The translations under genes were made by a program, and so were the position numbers. From positions 1 to 42,570 of the forward strand of contig JAITMR010000027.1 in the NCBI GenBank assembly GCA_031277215.1: a DNA stretch of 42,570 bases. Direction: 5' to 3'. The DNA comes from Burkholderiales bacterium (lineage in GTDB: Bacteria > Pseudomonadota > Gammaproteobacteria > Burkholderiales > Casimicrobiaceae). Below, piece by piece: positions 15,787 to 24,480 of the stretch (positions within the stretch are counted from its first letter, which is position 1; each line of letters opens with the position of its first letter). The notes under the pieces were generated by a model, which had not been told where the DNA came from, searched no databases, and was given only the letters and a program-made list of their open reading frames with translations.

Positions 15787-18537
15787 CTATTTTGTCGCAG
15801 ACTTCTGAAAATCACCGGCGACGGAATAAACCACGTTCTTGGGAACCAGATATTTTTTCAACGCGGCGGCGATTTGTTCAGACGTGACGGCGGCGATTTC
15901 GGCGTCCAGTTGCGCGGAATCTTTCCAGGTACGTTTCAAGTAGAGCTGATAAGCGAGGCTTGATGCTTGTACGGCATCTTGCGCCCGTGCGATGTGGCGT
16001 TCCTGTAGCAGCGATTGTTTGGCATCGGCAATTTCCTGGTCGGTCAAACCCTTTTGGGCGGTTTGTGTCAAAACATCGAGAAACGCGCTCTGAACGCGCT
16101 TCAGATTCTGCGGTGCGAAGATCGCATAAAACACGAAGCGCGAATTGGCATCGAGCGAGGCGGGTTGCAATGCCGAACCGACGCTGTAACTCAAACCGTC
16201 TTGTGTGCGAATTCGGTTGGGCAGCCGCGCTTCGGGAGAGCCGCCGAGTGCCTGATTGGCGACGAGTAACGCCGCGAAGTCGGGGTCTTGATCGTTGATC
16301 GGCAGTGCCAGCCGTCCCATTAGGAAGGCGTTGGCCTTGTCCGGCGTTTCAAAATGCAATACGGTCGGAGCGATTTTCTGATAAGGATCATCAACACGCG
16401 CATAAGCCACTTTGCTTTTGAACTGGCCGAAGAGTTTTTCGCTCAGGACGAGGATTTCTTCAGGATCAAAATCGCCGACGACAGCCAGCTCACCGTATTG
16501 AGCGCCGTAGAAATTTTGATGAAACTTTTTCAGACCGGCGACGGTGAGCGCCTTCAGTTGCACTTCCTCTTCGTCGTGCGTCAGAATATAACGCACATCG
16601 CCTTGAGGAAAGGGTTGGGTATAGCGGCGCAATGCCCGGGTGGCGATGGCTTGCGGGTCGCTTCGGGAGGTTTCCAGAGTGGTCAGCTTTTCGCGCACCA
16701 GTTTTTCAAGCTCTTCTTTGAGAAAAGCGGGAGAACGCAGCGCTTCTGCTGCCAGCGAAAGCAGTTCGGGCAAATGCGCACGTGTGGTTTCGCCGCTGAT
16801 GTTTGCGCTGGTAGCGTCACCGCCGATGTCCAACTGCGCTTGCAAGCGATCAATTTCATCCTCGAATGCCTGACGGTTGCGTTGCGTCGTTCCCATCGAC
16901 AGCATGTCGGCGGCGATACGACCGATGATTGCCGAATTTTTCAATGACTCGGCGTTGCCCCAGCGTAAACGCAGGCTGAAACGCACGGCTTCGCCACGGG
17001 TTTTTTTGGGTAACAAAGCAAGTTTCAAACCATTTTTCAAAGCGGTGCGCTGTGTTCGTGCCTCGAGGTTGTCCGGCGAGGCATCGAAAGATTCACCAGC
17101 GACGAGTGCTTCGTCGCCGCGATAGTCACGAACCAGAGCATCAATGTCAATCTTGGGCGCTTGTTTCGCACGCACGGGTGTGCTTTCGGGAAGGTATTCG
17201 CCAAAGGTCACGTTTGACGGCTTAATGTAAGCCGTAGCAGCGCGTTGTACGTAGGCAGCGGTAAGTTTGCGCCATTGATCGCGTTGCAGGAAAAAGAGGC
17301 GCCAGTCGCCTTGTGCGATGGATTCGGACAACGCAACAGCAAAGTGTTCAGGATCGCGCAGCAGTTCGTTGTAATCTTTAAGAGCGCGAGCACGGGCGCG
17401 GGAGACTTCCGCGTCGGTTATCGGCTTTTGGGCAACAGCGTACAATGTGTCGGTCAAAATTTTCTTGACGGGCGCAATTTTGTCTTGTGGTGACAGCGCA
17501 GCCCAGAAGATCAACATACCAGGATCGGCCAGCGAAAAATTCCAGGCATCAACAGTGCTGGCTTTGTGGGCGGCGACCAGCGCTTTGTACAAGCGCCCCG
17601 ATGGCGCCTGCGTCATGATCTCGCCGAATGCTTCAAGCGCGACGCTGTCGGGATCGGAGCCGGATACGGTGTGGTAAAGCGCAGCCAACATCGGCGCACC
17701 TCCATGACGCCGCACGGTGACGGAGCGTTCACCTTCCTGTACCGGCTCTTCGGTATAAAGTTTTGGCAACTCTCGTTTCGGTTTGGGCAATGCGCCGAAA
17801 ACGCGGGCAATGGTTGCCAACGTTTTGCCGGTATCGAATTTGCCGGCGACGATCAAGACAGCATTGTCCGGCTGATAGTAACGGCGGTAAAACGCTTGCA
17901 GTCGCTCAATATCGACATTCTCGATGTCGGAACGCGCACCGATGGTCAGATTGCCGTAACGGTGCCAATCGAATGCCGTCGATTGCAACCGTCCCCACAG
18001 TACGAGGCGCGGGTTGTTTTCCCAGTTCTCGTACTCGTTTCGGACGACGGTCATTTCACTATCGAGATCCTTGCGTGCGATGAAAGCGTTTACCATCCGG
18101 TCAGCTTCCATGCCGAGCGCCCAGTCGAGCGCATTTTGATCAGCAGTGAACGTTTCGTAATAGTTGGTGCGGTCAAAGTAAGTCGAGCCGTTGAAGCGCA
18201 TACCGCGTTTTCCGAGTTCTTCGAAAATGTTGGCGGTGGTAGGCGTTCCTTTGAACATCAGGTGTTCGAGCAGGTGTGCCATGCCGGTTTCGCCGTAGTT
18301 TTCATGGCGCGAACCGACTTTGTAGGTGATGTTGACCGTCGTTGTCGGCTTGCTGTCGTCGGGGAAAAGCAATACTTGCAAGCCGTTGTCCAGCGTGTAG
18401 GAAGCGATGCCTTCAACGACGGCACCGGCGGTAAAGCCGACGGGAAGGCGAGTAGAAGAATCCGGCGAAGCGGCAGACGCGGTTACAAGCATCGTGTACC
18501 ATCCAAAAAAAAGAAAAAAACGAAAAACAATCGACAT
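15787..18537 (-). CDS. Secreted M16-family zinc metallopeptidase, two-domain (pitrilysin-like)
   Basis: The roughly 916-residue protein is an inverzincin peptidase. A signal peptide (hydrophobic FRFFLFFGWYTMLVTASAA) directs it to the periplasm. The active HxxEH is H88-L-L-E-H92 (MAHLLEHLMFKG), and the downstream glutamate lies in VVRNEYENWE. The second half (about 490-900) is a homologous M16 domain without HxxEH (IIGRIAADMLSMG), as expected for the inactive partner lobe. I chose the ATG at 18537 because GGAG lies 8 bases upstream; an in-frame start at 18579 would add 14 residues. It follows uppP and precedes pgeF on the same strand. The substrate is not known. Confidence 0.93.
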   Translation of the reverse strand: MSIVFRFFLFFGWYTMLVTASAASPDSSTRLPVGFTAGAVVEGIASYTLDNGLQVLLFPDDSKPTTTVNITYKVGSRHENYGETGMAHLLEHLMFKGTPTTANIFEELGKRGMRFNGSTYFDRTNYYETFTADQNALDWALGMEADRMVNAFIARKDLDSEMTVVRNEYENWENNPRLVLWGRLQSTAFDWHRYGNLTIGARSDIENVDIERLQAFYRRYYQPDNAVLIVAGKFDTGKTLATIARVFGALPKPKRELPKLYTEEPVQEGERSVTVRRHGGAPMLAALYHTVSGSDPDSVALEAFGEIMTQAPSGRLYKALVAAHKASTVDAWNFSLADPGMLIFWAALSPQDKIAPVKKILTDTLYAVAQKPITDAEVSRARARALKDYNELLRDPEHFAVALSESIAQGDWRLFFLQRDQWRKLTAAYVQRAATAYIKPSNVTFGEYLPESTPVRAKQAPKIDIDALVRDYRGDEALVAGESFDASPDNLEARTQRTALKNGLKLALLPKKTRGEAVRFSLRLRWGNAESLKNSAIIGRIAADMLSMGTTQRNRQAFEDEIDRLQAQLDIGGDATSANISGETTRAHLPELLSLAAEALRSPAFLKEELEKLVREKLTTLETSRSDPQAIATRALRRYTQPFPQGDVRYILTHDEEEVQLKALTVAGLKKFHQNFYGAQYGELAVVGDFDPEEILVLSEKLFGQFKSKVAYARVDDPYQKIAPTVLHFETPDKANAFLMGRLALPINDQDPDFAALLVANQALGGSPEARLPNRIRTQDGLSYSVGSALQPASLDANSRFVFYAIFAPQNLKRVQSAFLDVLTQTAQKGLTDQEIADAKQSLLQERHIARAQDAVQASSLAYQLYLKRTWKDSAQLDAEIAAVTSEQIAAALKKYLVPKNVVYSVAGDFQKSATK

Positions 18538-18664
18538 GAAAAAAACTCCGAAACTCAGTCGTGTGATTGGTGTTATCAAGTAAAAAAAGCAAACGGGGAA
18601 CAGAAGAAAAACAAACTTTGATATTCCTTATTTCGGCGCACGGGAAAAGCACACAGGATAACGC

Positions 18665-19495
18665 TTACCAGACGATGATGCCGGCGTAGCTTGTCACCAA
18701 GATCAACAAACCGAATCCTACCCGGTACCACGCAAACGGTACGAAATCGTTACGGCTGATATAGCGCAGCAGCCAACGGACGCAGAAGAAGGACGAGATG
18801 AAAGCGGCGACAAAGCCGACACTTAAAAACGAGGCAAGGTCGCCTGATGAAAGTATCTTGGGGTCTTTGTACAGCGAATAGCAGGTGGCGGCGGCCATGG
18901 TCGGAATCGCCAGAAAAAACGAGAATTCGGTGGCAGCGACCCGCGAAAAACCAAATAGCATGCTGCCGATGATGGTTGCGCCGGAACGCGATGTCCCTGG
19001 AATCAGGGAGAAGGTTTGGGCAACGCCGACTTTCAGCGCATCCCGCCAGTCGATATCGTCGAGCGTCTGGATGCGGACGGTTTCGGGACGGCTTTTGTAG
19101 CGCCGTTCGGTCAGCAGAATGACGAAGCCGCCGACGATCAGCGCACACGCGACCGGAATCGGCGCGAACAGGTGGTCTCTCAGGAATGAGTACAGCAAGG
19201 CGCCCAGCATGATCGCGGGCAACAGGGCAAGGGTGAGATTGAGAACCAGCTTTTGTGAGGCGCGGGCGTGCGGTAGCGTTGTACACATTTTCCAAAGGCG
19301 CTGGCGGTATTCCCAAAAAACGGCAAGAATGGAGCCTAGCTGAATCACAACAAAGAAGGTTTTGGAACTGTCTTCGGTGTAATCCAACAGTGAACCGGCG
19401 AGAATCAAATGGCCGGTCGACGAAATGGGCAGGAATTCGGTGATCCCTTGCACCAGGCCGAGGATCAAAGCGATGAAAAAGAGGTCAAGCGTCAT
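18665..19495 (-). CDS. uppP: Undecaprenyl-diphosphatase
   Basis: UppP (BacA) dephosphorylates undecaprenyl pyrophosphate to recycle the lipid carrier for peptidoglycan and O-antigen. Overproduction gives bacitracin resistance. The 276-residue membrane protein carries both family motifs: GITEFLPISSTGHL near residue 20 and PGTSRSGATIIGS near 165-180. About eight hydrophobic segments are present. The length matches E. coli (273). Start ATG at 19495 with no strong ribosome binding site. It is the first gene of the minus-strand series running through the M16 peptidase, pgeF, dnaG and rpoD. Confidence 0.97.
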   Translation of the reverse strand: MTLDLFFIALILGLVQGITEFLPISSTGHLILAGSLLDYTEDSSKTFFVVIQLGSILAVFWEYRQRLWKMCTTLPHARASQKLVLNLTLALLPAIMLGALLYSFLRDHLFAPIPVACALIVGGFVILLTERRYKSRPETVRIQTLDDIDWRDALKVGVAQTFSLIPGTSRSGATIIGSMLFGFSRVAATEFSFFLAIPTMAAATCYSLYKDPKILSSGDLASFLSVGFVAAFISSFFCVRWLLRYISRNDFVPFAWYRVGFGLLILVTSYAGIIVW

Positions 19496-19706
19496 GCGAC
19501 AGGCATTATTTTTTATCTTGGAAAGACGGATTATAAGAGCTTTCAGGCATTGGAGGTCAGGAGCCAGGTGTCAAATACTTTGAATTCGTCATTCTGCGCG
19601 AAGCGGATCGGAATTGCGGAATCCATAAAGCGCTCTCACGCGGAGGCGCGGGGAACGCTCGTTTTTCCGATGCAAAGACTTGGAAACGTGAGGTTTGGAT
19701 AACGCG

Positions 19707-19726
19707 ATTCCCGCTTTCGCGGGAAT
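19707..19726. repeat. ATTCCCGC...GCGGGAAT hairpin repeat (family A, copy 2)
   Basis: A perfect 8-bp palindromic stem (19707-19714 and 19719-19726) with a 4-base loop. It is a short-loop form like copy 1. Confidence 0.75.
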
Positions 19727-19960
19727 GGCGGTTTTCTGACCCCTGACACCCCGTCGTCATCATCGATACACGACAGACATTGCACCTGAGATAGAGCTGA
19801 GACAGAATTTTGAAACGTTTCGGACAACCATTATACGCGCTGCGGTGTTGTGGAGTGACGGTTCATGGACAATTCATGGGCAATTCGGAAGAACCGGAAC
19901 CAAAAATGATGAAATATGCAACGGTGCGGGAATTACAAAAGCGAAATAGGCAATAATTCT

Positions 19961-19989
19961 TTTACAAAAATTAGCAGTTCGAGTATGTT
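19961..19989 (+). promoter_or_regulatory. Sigma70-like promoter of the kinase-cheY-cheX unit
   Basis: TTTACA (19961-19966) and TATGTT (19984-19989) are separated by exactly 17 bases in an AT-rich stretch about 105 bases before the kinase ATG. It is the best sigma70 match in this gap. Confidence 0.5.
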
Positions 19990-20093
19990 ACAGGGTGATT
20001 CATTGTAAAGTGAACAGGATTGGGTTAAGGACGCGGAAAAGCCCTCCTGTTGCCAGATAGCTATACCGATAATAGGGATGATTGGAGGGTAAG

Positions 20094-22142
20094 ATGTTTA
20101 GGGGACTTTTCCGGAAATACCTCGCGATTTTTTTCTCGGTGGTGATCTTCTTTGTCTTTAACCTGGCCATTTTGGGCACAAACATCTACACTTCGCAAAA
20201 AATTGCCGAATCGGCGGTGTCGATCAACCTGTCCGGTCGTCAGCGGGCGATGTCACAACGGATGTCCAAATCGCTGATGTTGGTGCAGGATAACATGCTG
20301 CGCGGTCAGTCGCAGGATGCTGATCTGAGGGAACTGGCGTTTGCGGTAAACATTTTCGACACCACAATAAGAGGCTTCCGCGATGGAGCCGTGGTGACCG
20401 GCGGCGATGGCAACCCGGTGTTTCTGGTGCAAGTCGAAACGGAAGAAGGGCACCGGATCGTGCGTGACGCCTACGAAATCTGGAGCCCTTATCTGATCAG
20501 ACTGCAACCGCTGCTAAGAAGCCCTGATTTCAGTATAGAAGAATTGGAAGACGCGGTGGCGTACATGCGCGCCAACAACGTACCGTTATTTGATTTGATG
20601 AACGCCTTGACATTCGAGCTCGAACGGAGCGCCAACCAGCGGGCGAATCTCCTTTGGTGGGTTCAGATCATAGGGTTGTCGGCGGTGTCGTTTTATGTGT
20701 TGTACATCGTGTTCATCGCAATCACCGGTTTGATAGGTAGTGACCGCAACTTGGCCAAGGCGCGTAAGGAAACCGGGGAAATTCTGGGGACGGTGAAAGA
20801 AGGCTTGTTCCTGCTCGACCGGGAATACCGGCTGGGGTCGCAGTATTCGAAATCGCTGAGGAACGTTTTGCGACGTGAAGTGTTTCCGGAAATGCCATTC
20901 ATGCCTGTGTTGGAGGAGATGGTATCCAAGGAAGTTTACGAGAACGCCAGAGACTATATCGAATTGCTGTTTGGCGATCGGGTGAAAGAAGCGCTGGTGA
21001 CCTCGTTGAACCCATTAAGTCAGGTGGAAGTACGCGGTAAGGAAGGTGAAGAATCACTCTATTTGAACTTCAACTTCAACCGGGTGCTCGAAGAAGGTAA
21101 AATTGCACACTTGCTGGTGACGGTGCAAGACGTGACAGAACTGGTGCAACTGACCGCGCAATTGGATGTGGCGAAAGGGCAGTCGCGGGTTGAGGTGGAG
21201 GTGCTGCTCAAACTACTGAACACTGACGCCAGCGTGTTGCGGCAATTCCTGGATAACGTCGGCAAAGGGCTGGCTCAAATCAATGAGCGGTTGCGTTCCG
21301 AGGATGATAGCGAGAAGGCGCGTTTGCACCTGTTGAACCACATCATGCGGATCGTGCACGGCATCAAGGGCGAGGCTGCAGCACTGAACATTGAAATGTT
21401 CGAAGGCTATGCGCACGGATTTGAAAGAGAGCTGGTCGGGATGCGCGAAAAAGGTGAAGTGCGCGGCGAAGACATGGTGCGGATCACCGTGTTGCTGGAC
21501 GGTTTTTACGAGCGGTTGGCGTCGATCACCAATATCGCCGAAAAGATGGCGGGTTCCGGCGGTGGTGTGGATGCCGACGAAAGATACCTGCAAACGTTTG
21601 TCGGCAGCGTACAAAATCTGGCTTCCCGCATCGCTAACGACGAACAGAAGGCCGTGGACGTGGTATGCGACCTTGGCGATATCGTGAGATTGCCGCGACG
21701 GATTGCCAACGAATTGAACAGCATTACCATTCAGTTGTTGCGTAACGCCGTCAAGCATGGCATCGAAGCGCCAGCCGAGCGCGAGGCGCAGGGCAAATCG
21801 GCCAACGGAGAAATCCATGTTGAATGTAAAGAAGTAGAGCGAGACGAGTACGAATTTACCGTTCGGGACGATGGCCGCGGAATTTCGGCGGGCAAGATAC
21901 GAAAAGAACTGGTACAGAAAGGATTGCTCTCGGAAGAAGACGCGAACGCGCTCAGTATTGATGCGGTGATGTTGTGCTTGTTCGAGCCGGGCTTTTCGAC
22001 GGCGGCGACGGCCGATCGCGATGCTGGACATGGGGTCGGCCTTGATGTGGTGGCCGAGAAAATCATGAGGTTGCGCGGTCATCTGACGCTAAACAGCAAA
22101 GCGCAGGCGTTCACGGAATTCAAGATACGTTTCTCGGTTTGA
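20094..22142 (+). CDS. Membrane sensor kinase: PilJ-type sensor, PAS-like, Hpt and CheA-type ATPase, no CheW domain
   Basis: The 682-residue protein starts at the ATG at 20094, with GGAGGG just upstream. A first membrane helix (about 11-29) is followed by a periplasmic PilJ/NarX-type helix, INLSGRQRAMSQRMSKS at 44-60. A second helix lies at about 187-215. A PAS-like region (about 225-350) leads to an Hpt domain with phospho-acceptor H422 in RIVHGIKGEAAALN. The CheA-type ATPase has its N box at N551 (LLRNAVKHGIE), G1 at 592-596 (DDGRG), an F box at FEPGFSTA (630-637) and a G2 box at GHGVGLDVV (645-653). The protein ends at the close of the ATPase, so the CheW-like P5 domain of CheA is absent. 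It therefore resembles a receptor and a CheA core in one chain. CheY- and CheX-like genes follow. Signal and output are unknown. Confidence 0.9.
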   Translation: MFRGLFRKYLAIFFSVVIFFVFNLAILGTNIYTSQKIAESAVSINLSGRQRAMSQRMSKSLMLVQDNMLRGQSQDADLRELAFAVNIFDTTIRGFRDGAVVTGGDGNPVFLVQVETEEGHRIVRDAYEIWSPYLIRLQPLLRSPDFSIEELEDAVAYMRANNVPLFDLMNALTFELERSANQRANLLWWVQIIGLSAVSFYVLYIVFIAITGLIGSDRNLAKARKETGEILGTVKEGLFLLDREYRLGSQYSKSLRNVLRREVFPEMPFMPVLEEMVSKEVYENARDYIELLFGDRVKEALVTSLNPLSQVEVRGKEGEESLYLNFNFNRVLEEGKIAHLLVTVQDVTELVQLTAQLDVAKGQSRVEVEVLLKLLNTDASVLRQFLDNVGKGLAQINERLRSEDDSEKARLHLLNHIMRIVHGIKGEAAALNIEMFEGYAHGFERELVGMREKGEVRGEDMVRITVLLDGFYERLASITNIAEKMAGSGGGVDADERYLQTFVGSVQNLASRIANDEQKAVDVVCDLGDIVRLPRRIANELNSITIQLLRNAVKHGIEAPAEREAQGKSANGEIHVECKEVERDEYEFTVRDDGRGISAGKIRKELVQKGLLSEEDANALSIDAVMLCLFEPGFSTAATADRDAGHGVGLDVVAEKIMRLRGHLTLNSKAQAFTEFKIRFSV

Positions 22143-22171
22143 GGACATATTGTGAGAGAGCGTTTTGAGTT

Positions 22172-22191
22172 CTCATCCTGAGATGAGTTTT
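22172..22191 (+). other. Small hairpin with TTTT between kinase and cheY-like genes
   Basis: CTCATC (22172-22177) and GATGAG (22182-22187) form a 6-bp stem with a CTGA loop, followed by TTTT. It is too weak to be a firm terminator but could lower or set the ratio of downstream expression. Confidence 0.4.
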
Positions 22192-22237
22192 GATAAATCT
22201 TGCTTGAGTGTTAAAACGTTAGAAAAGGGAAAGCTGC

Positions 22238-22603
22238 GTGAGATTACTGATAGTTGACGATTCCAGTATTATCCGTAGCCGGATCGCCAGAATTATGGGC
22301 GATCCGCGGTTACCGTCTTTGAAGATCGTCGGGATGGCGAAAAACGGGGTCGAGGCATTGGAACTTTTTTCCAATGCGCAGCCGGAACTGGTAACGATGG
22401 ATTTGACCATGCCGGAAATGGATGGTGTCGAGTGCACCGAAAGCATGGCCAGATTGAATCCCCAGGCAAACATTCTGGTGGTGTCGGCATTAAGCGATAA
22501 AGCGACGGCTATCAAAGCGCTTAAAAGAGGCGCAAAAGGGTTTCTTTATAAGCCCTTTACGGATGAACAATTGATCGGCGCACTTCTGGAAGTTATGAGT
22601 TGA
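22238..22603 (+). CDS. Single-domain CheY-like response regulator
   Basis: The 121-residue receiver has no output domain. The acidic pair is D7-D8, the phospho-acceptor is D55 (MDLTMPEMDG), the conserved Ser is S83 (VVSALS), Y104 and K105 lie in FLYKPF, and the fold is complete. It starts at a GTG at 22238 with AAAGGGA a few bases upstream. It would accept phosphate from H422 of the upstream kinase and act by protein contact, as CheY does at the flagellar switch. No flagellar or pilus gene is in the window, so its target is unknown. The following gene begins one base after its stop. Confidence 0.93.
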   Translation: MRLLIVDDSSIIRSRIARIMGDPRLPSLKIVGMAKNGVEALELFSNAQPELVTMDLTMPEMDGVECTESMARLNPQANILVVSALSDKATAIKALKRGAKGFLYKPFTDEQLIGALLEVMS

Positions 22604-22604
22604 G

Positions 22605-23069
22605 ATGGTTGATATTACTGAACGAGAAATAGAAGTTTTTGTAGGCGCGGTGAACCGCTATTTTGCCCAGATCACGGGAGAAAAAGCCAAAATTCGCTCT
22701 TCGTTTTTGGCAGAGGGAGAAATCCATCCGCCGATCTACGATTTCACGGGATTGATCTCCCTGAGCGGGCGCTATCGCGGGTGTATTTATTTCTCGGCGA
22801 CGAAAATCATGCTGATGCGGCTGTTGCTGGCGATGCAGGAGCCACGACAAACCGATGCGCACTTGCTCGACGCGGTAGGCGAAATTGCCAATACGCTGGC
22901 GGGTAATGCGCGTGAATATTTCGGGGAGGATATGGGTATTTCGGTGCCGACGACCTTTCAGGGGCCTTCCGAGCGATTGGAGGCGGCGGTGCGGGAACGG
23001 CCTTACGTCATTATGATCAAATGGAAACAGTACGAAGCGGCAGTCATCATTGATATTGCCAAAAAATGA
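22605..23069 (+). CDS. CheX-family CheY-P phosphatase-like protein
   Basis: The 154-residue protein has the features of CheX: an N-terminal alpha/beta half with FTGLISLSGRYRGCIYFS, then the active-site helix LLDAVGEIANTLAGNARE. This helix contains the E93-x-x-N96 motif that promotes dephosphorylation of CheY in the CheC/CheX/FliY family. There is a single ExxN motif, as in CheX. The ATG lies one base after the cheY-like stop, so translation is probably coupled and the two proteins made in fixed ratio. It is inferred to reset the adjacent regulator. It lacks the receptor, adaptor and methylation genes that usually accompany CheX. Confidence 0.85.
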   Translation: MVDITEREIEVFVGAVNRYFAQITGEKAKIRSSFLAEGEIHPPIYDFTGLISLSGRYRGCIYFSATKIMLMRLLLAMQEPRQTDAHLLDAVGEIANTLAGNAREYFGEDMGISVPTTFQGPSERLEAAVRERPYVIMIKWKQYEAAVIIDIAKK

Positions 23070-23088
23070 TTCAGACTGGGATGGAACA

Positions 23089-23121
23089 AAAAACGGCGCT
23101 CTTATGACGGGTGCCGTTTTT
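23089..23121 (+). terminator. Rho-independent terminator of the signalling unit
   Basis: AAAAACGGC (23089-23097) pairs with GCCGTTTTT (23113-23121), with further inner pairing, and ends in a run of five T. It lies 20 bases after the cheX-like stop and closes the three-gene unit. Confidence 0.85.
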
Positions 23122-23273
23122 ATCGCATAGCGTATGTAGATTGGCGGTGAGCACAGCGAACCTCAATGAAAGAGCTGTGCCGCTTCGTAGTTTTTTCAAC
23201 CGATGAAACGGTTGCGGCGGCAGGCTTTTCGGCCTTATTCCCCTACGTTTGCTATGCGTTCTTTGTGGTTAAA

Positions 23274-24464
23274 TTACGGCAACCGCTTCAACCACCACGC
23301 CAGCGCCAACGAAACGAGGGCGCAAAAAGTACCCAGCGCAAAGATGGCCGGGAGGCCGAACCATTCGCCGAGTGCGCCGCCAAGCGCCATTCCGGCGCCG
23401 ATGCCGCTGACGATGCTGGTCGATGACCAGGTGAAAGCTTCGGCGGTGTAGCGTTCCGGTGTGTAGCGCGAGATGAGCAAGGTCAAAGCCGTCAGCGCTG
23501 GCGCGACCAGCATGCCCAGAAGGGTGGCAAGCAGCAGGAAATAGGCGGGGATGTTGGCGGTGATGTGCAGCGCGGCGAACAGCAGCAGTGCGGCAAGCAT
23601 CCAGGGCAGATGTTGCTCGGGGCTCGATTTGAGGCGAATGCCGCCGTAGGTCAGTCCGCCGATGGCGCTTCCGATGCTTGCAAAGGCCATCAGGATTCCG
23701 GCCCAGAAAGGTTTTCCGTATTGTTCGGCGAAGGCCGGGTAGCCGATTTCGATGGCTCCCAGCGTCATGGCGATGGTGAAGGTGATGATGAACACCAGCA
23801 GTAAACGTGGTTCAGTCAACGGTCCAAGCCAGTGACGTTCGACGGTGCGATCATATTTGACGTAGTGGACAGCCGGTGAGCGCAGGAAAAGCGGCACGGA
23901 CAGCGTTGAAAAGACTAAAAAAAGCAGAAAAGCCCAGATCGGGGAAGCGACGGCCAGTGCGAGGGCAACCAGCAACGGGCCGGCAACGAAATTGAGTTCT
24001 GTCAGGACGGCATCAAATGAAAAGGCAATTTTTCGCAGATCGGGCGTTTCAAAACGATAGCGCCAGACAGCGCGTGTGAGCACAATGAGCGGCGGGCAGA
24101 ACAGTCCCGCAACAATCATGCAGGCGGTGATGAATAGGGTCGGTAAGGGGGTGGTGGCAGGCAGCAACATCAGCCACAACACGAGCGGATGGACGATGCC
24201 GACGACGACGAGCAGGCGTCGGGCGCCGAATCGGTCGATCAAACGTCCCATGACCGGCGCAGCGACGGACATGGCCACCAGGTAAATGCCGACATTCCAA
24301 CCGGCGAATGCCAGCGATCCGGTCACTTGTTTCAGGTACATCAGAAACGCCAGCGACGACATGCCCACGGGCATGCGTGTGATTAGCGCGGTGATGAGGA
24401 TCGCACGAATGTCCGGCGTTTTCAGGAATTGCAGATAGCGGTCGCGGGCGTCAAGAAGAGGCAT
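23274..24464 (-). CDS. MFS transporter
   Basis: The 396-residue protein is an inner-membrane major facilitator with about 12 predicted hydrophobic helices. The loop after helix 2 has the family signature: GRLIDRFGARRLLVV matches the GxLxDRxGRR motif. The C-terminal half has a second helix bundle (AEQYGKPFWAGILMAFASIGSAIGG). No motif reveals the substrate, and an exporter role is only a guess. Start ATG at 24464. It lies 16 bases downstream of dnaE and is probably transcribed with it, though no functional link is evident. Confidence 0.92.
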   Translation of the reverse strand: MPLLDARDRYLQFLKTPDIRAILITALITRMPVGMSSLAFLMYLKQVTGSLAFAGWNVGIYLVAMSVAAPVMGRLIDRFGARRLLVVVGIVHPLVLWLMLLPATTPLPTLFITACMIVAGLFCPPLIVLTRAVWRYRFETPDLRKIAFSFDAVLTELNFVAGPLLVALALAVASPIWAFLLFLVFSTLSVPLFLRSPAVHYVKYDRTVERHWLGPLTEPRLLLVFIITFTIAMTLGAIEIGYPAFAEQYGKPFWAGILMAFASIGSAIGGLTYGGIRLKSSPEQHLPWMLAALLLFAALHITANIPAYFLLLATLLGMLVAPALTALTLLISRYTPERYTAEAFTWSSTSIVSGIGAGMALGGALGEWFGLPAIFALGTFCALVSLALAWWLKRLP

Positions 24465-24480
24465 GAAGGGGTTTTTAGGA

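Larger units (their letters stand above)
19496..20093. other. Gene-free divergent region with repeats and promoter
   Basis: These 598 bases lie between divergently transcribed uppP and the kinase gene. No convincing coding frame is seen. The left half holds repeat fragments: a GTCATTCTGCGCGAAG stretch near 19588 (family B-like), a family A hairpin at 19707-19726, and TGACCCCTGACACC near 19737. The right half is AT-richer and carries the promoter of the signalling unit. Confidence 0.7.

Noticed and set aside
17566-18621. Open frame of 351 codons on the plus strand
   Set aside because: Antisense of the M16 peptidase, whose HxxEH and signal peptide are clear.
20061-20072. Flagellar sigma28-type -10 (ACCGATAA) before the kinase gene
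   Set aside because: No TAAA-type -35 lies at the required distance, and it is only 22 bases from the ATG.
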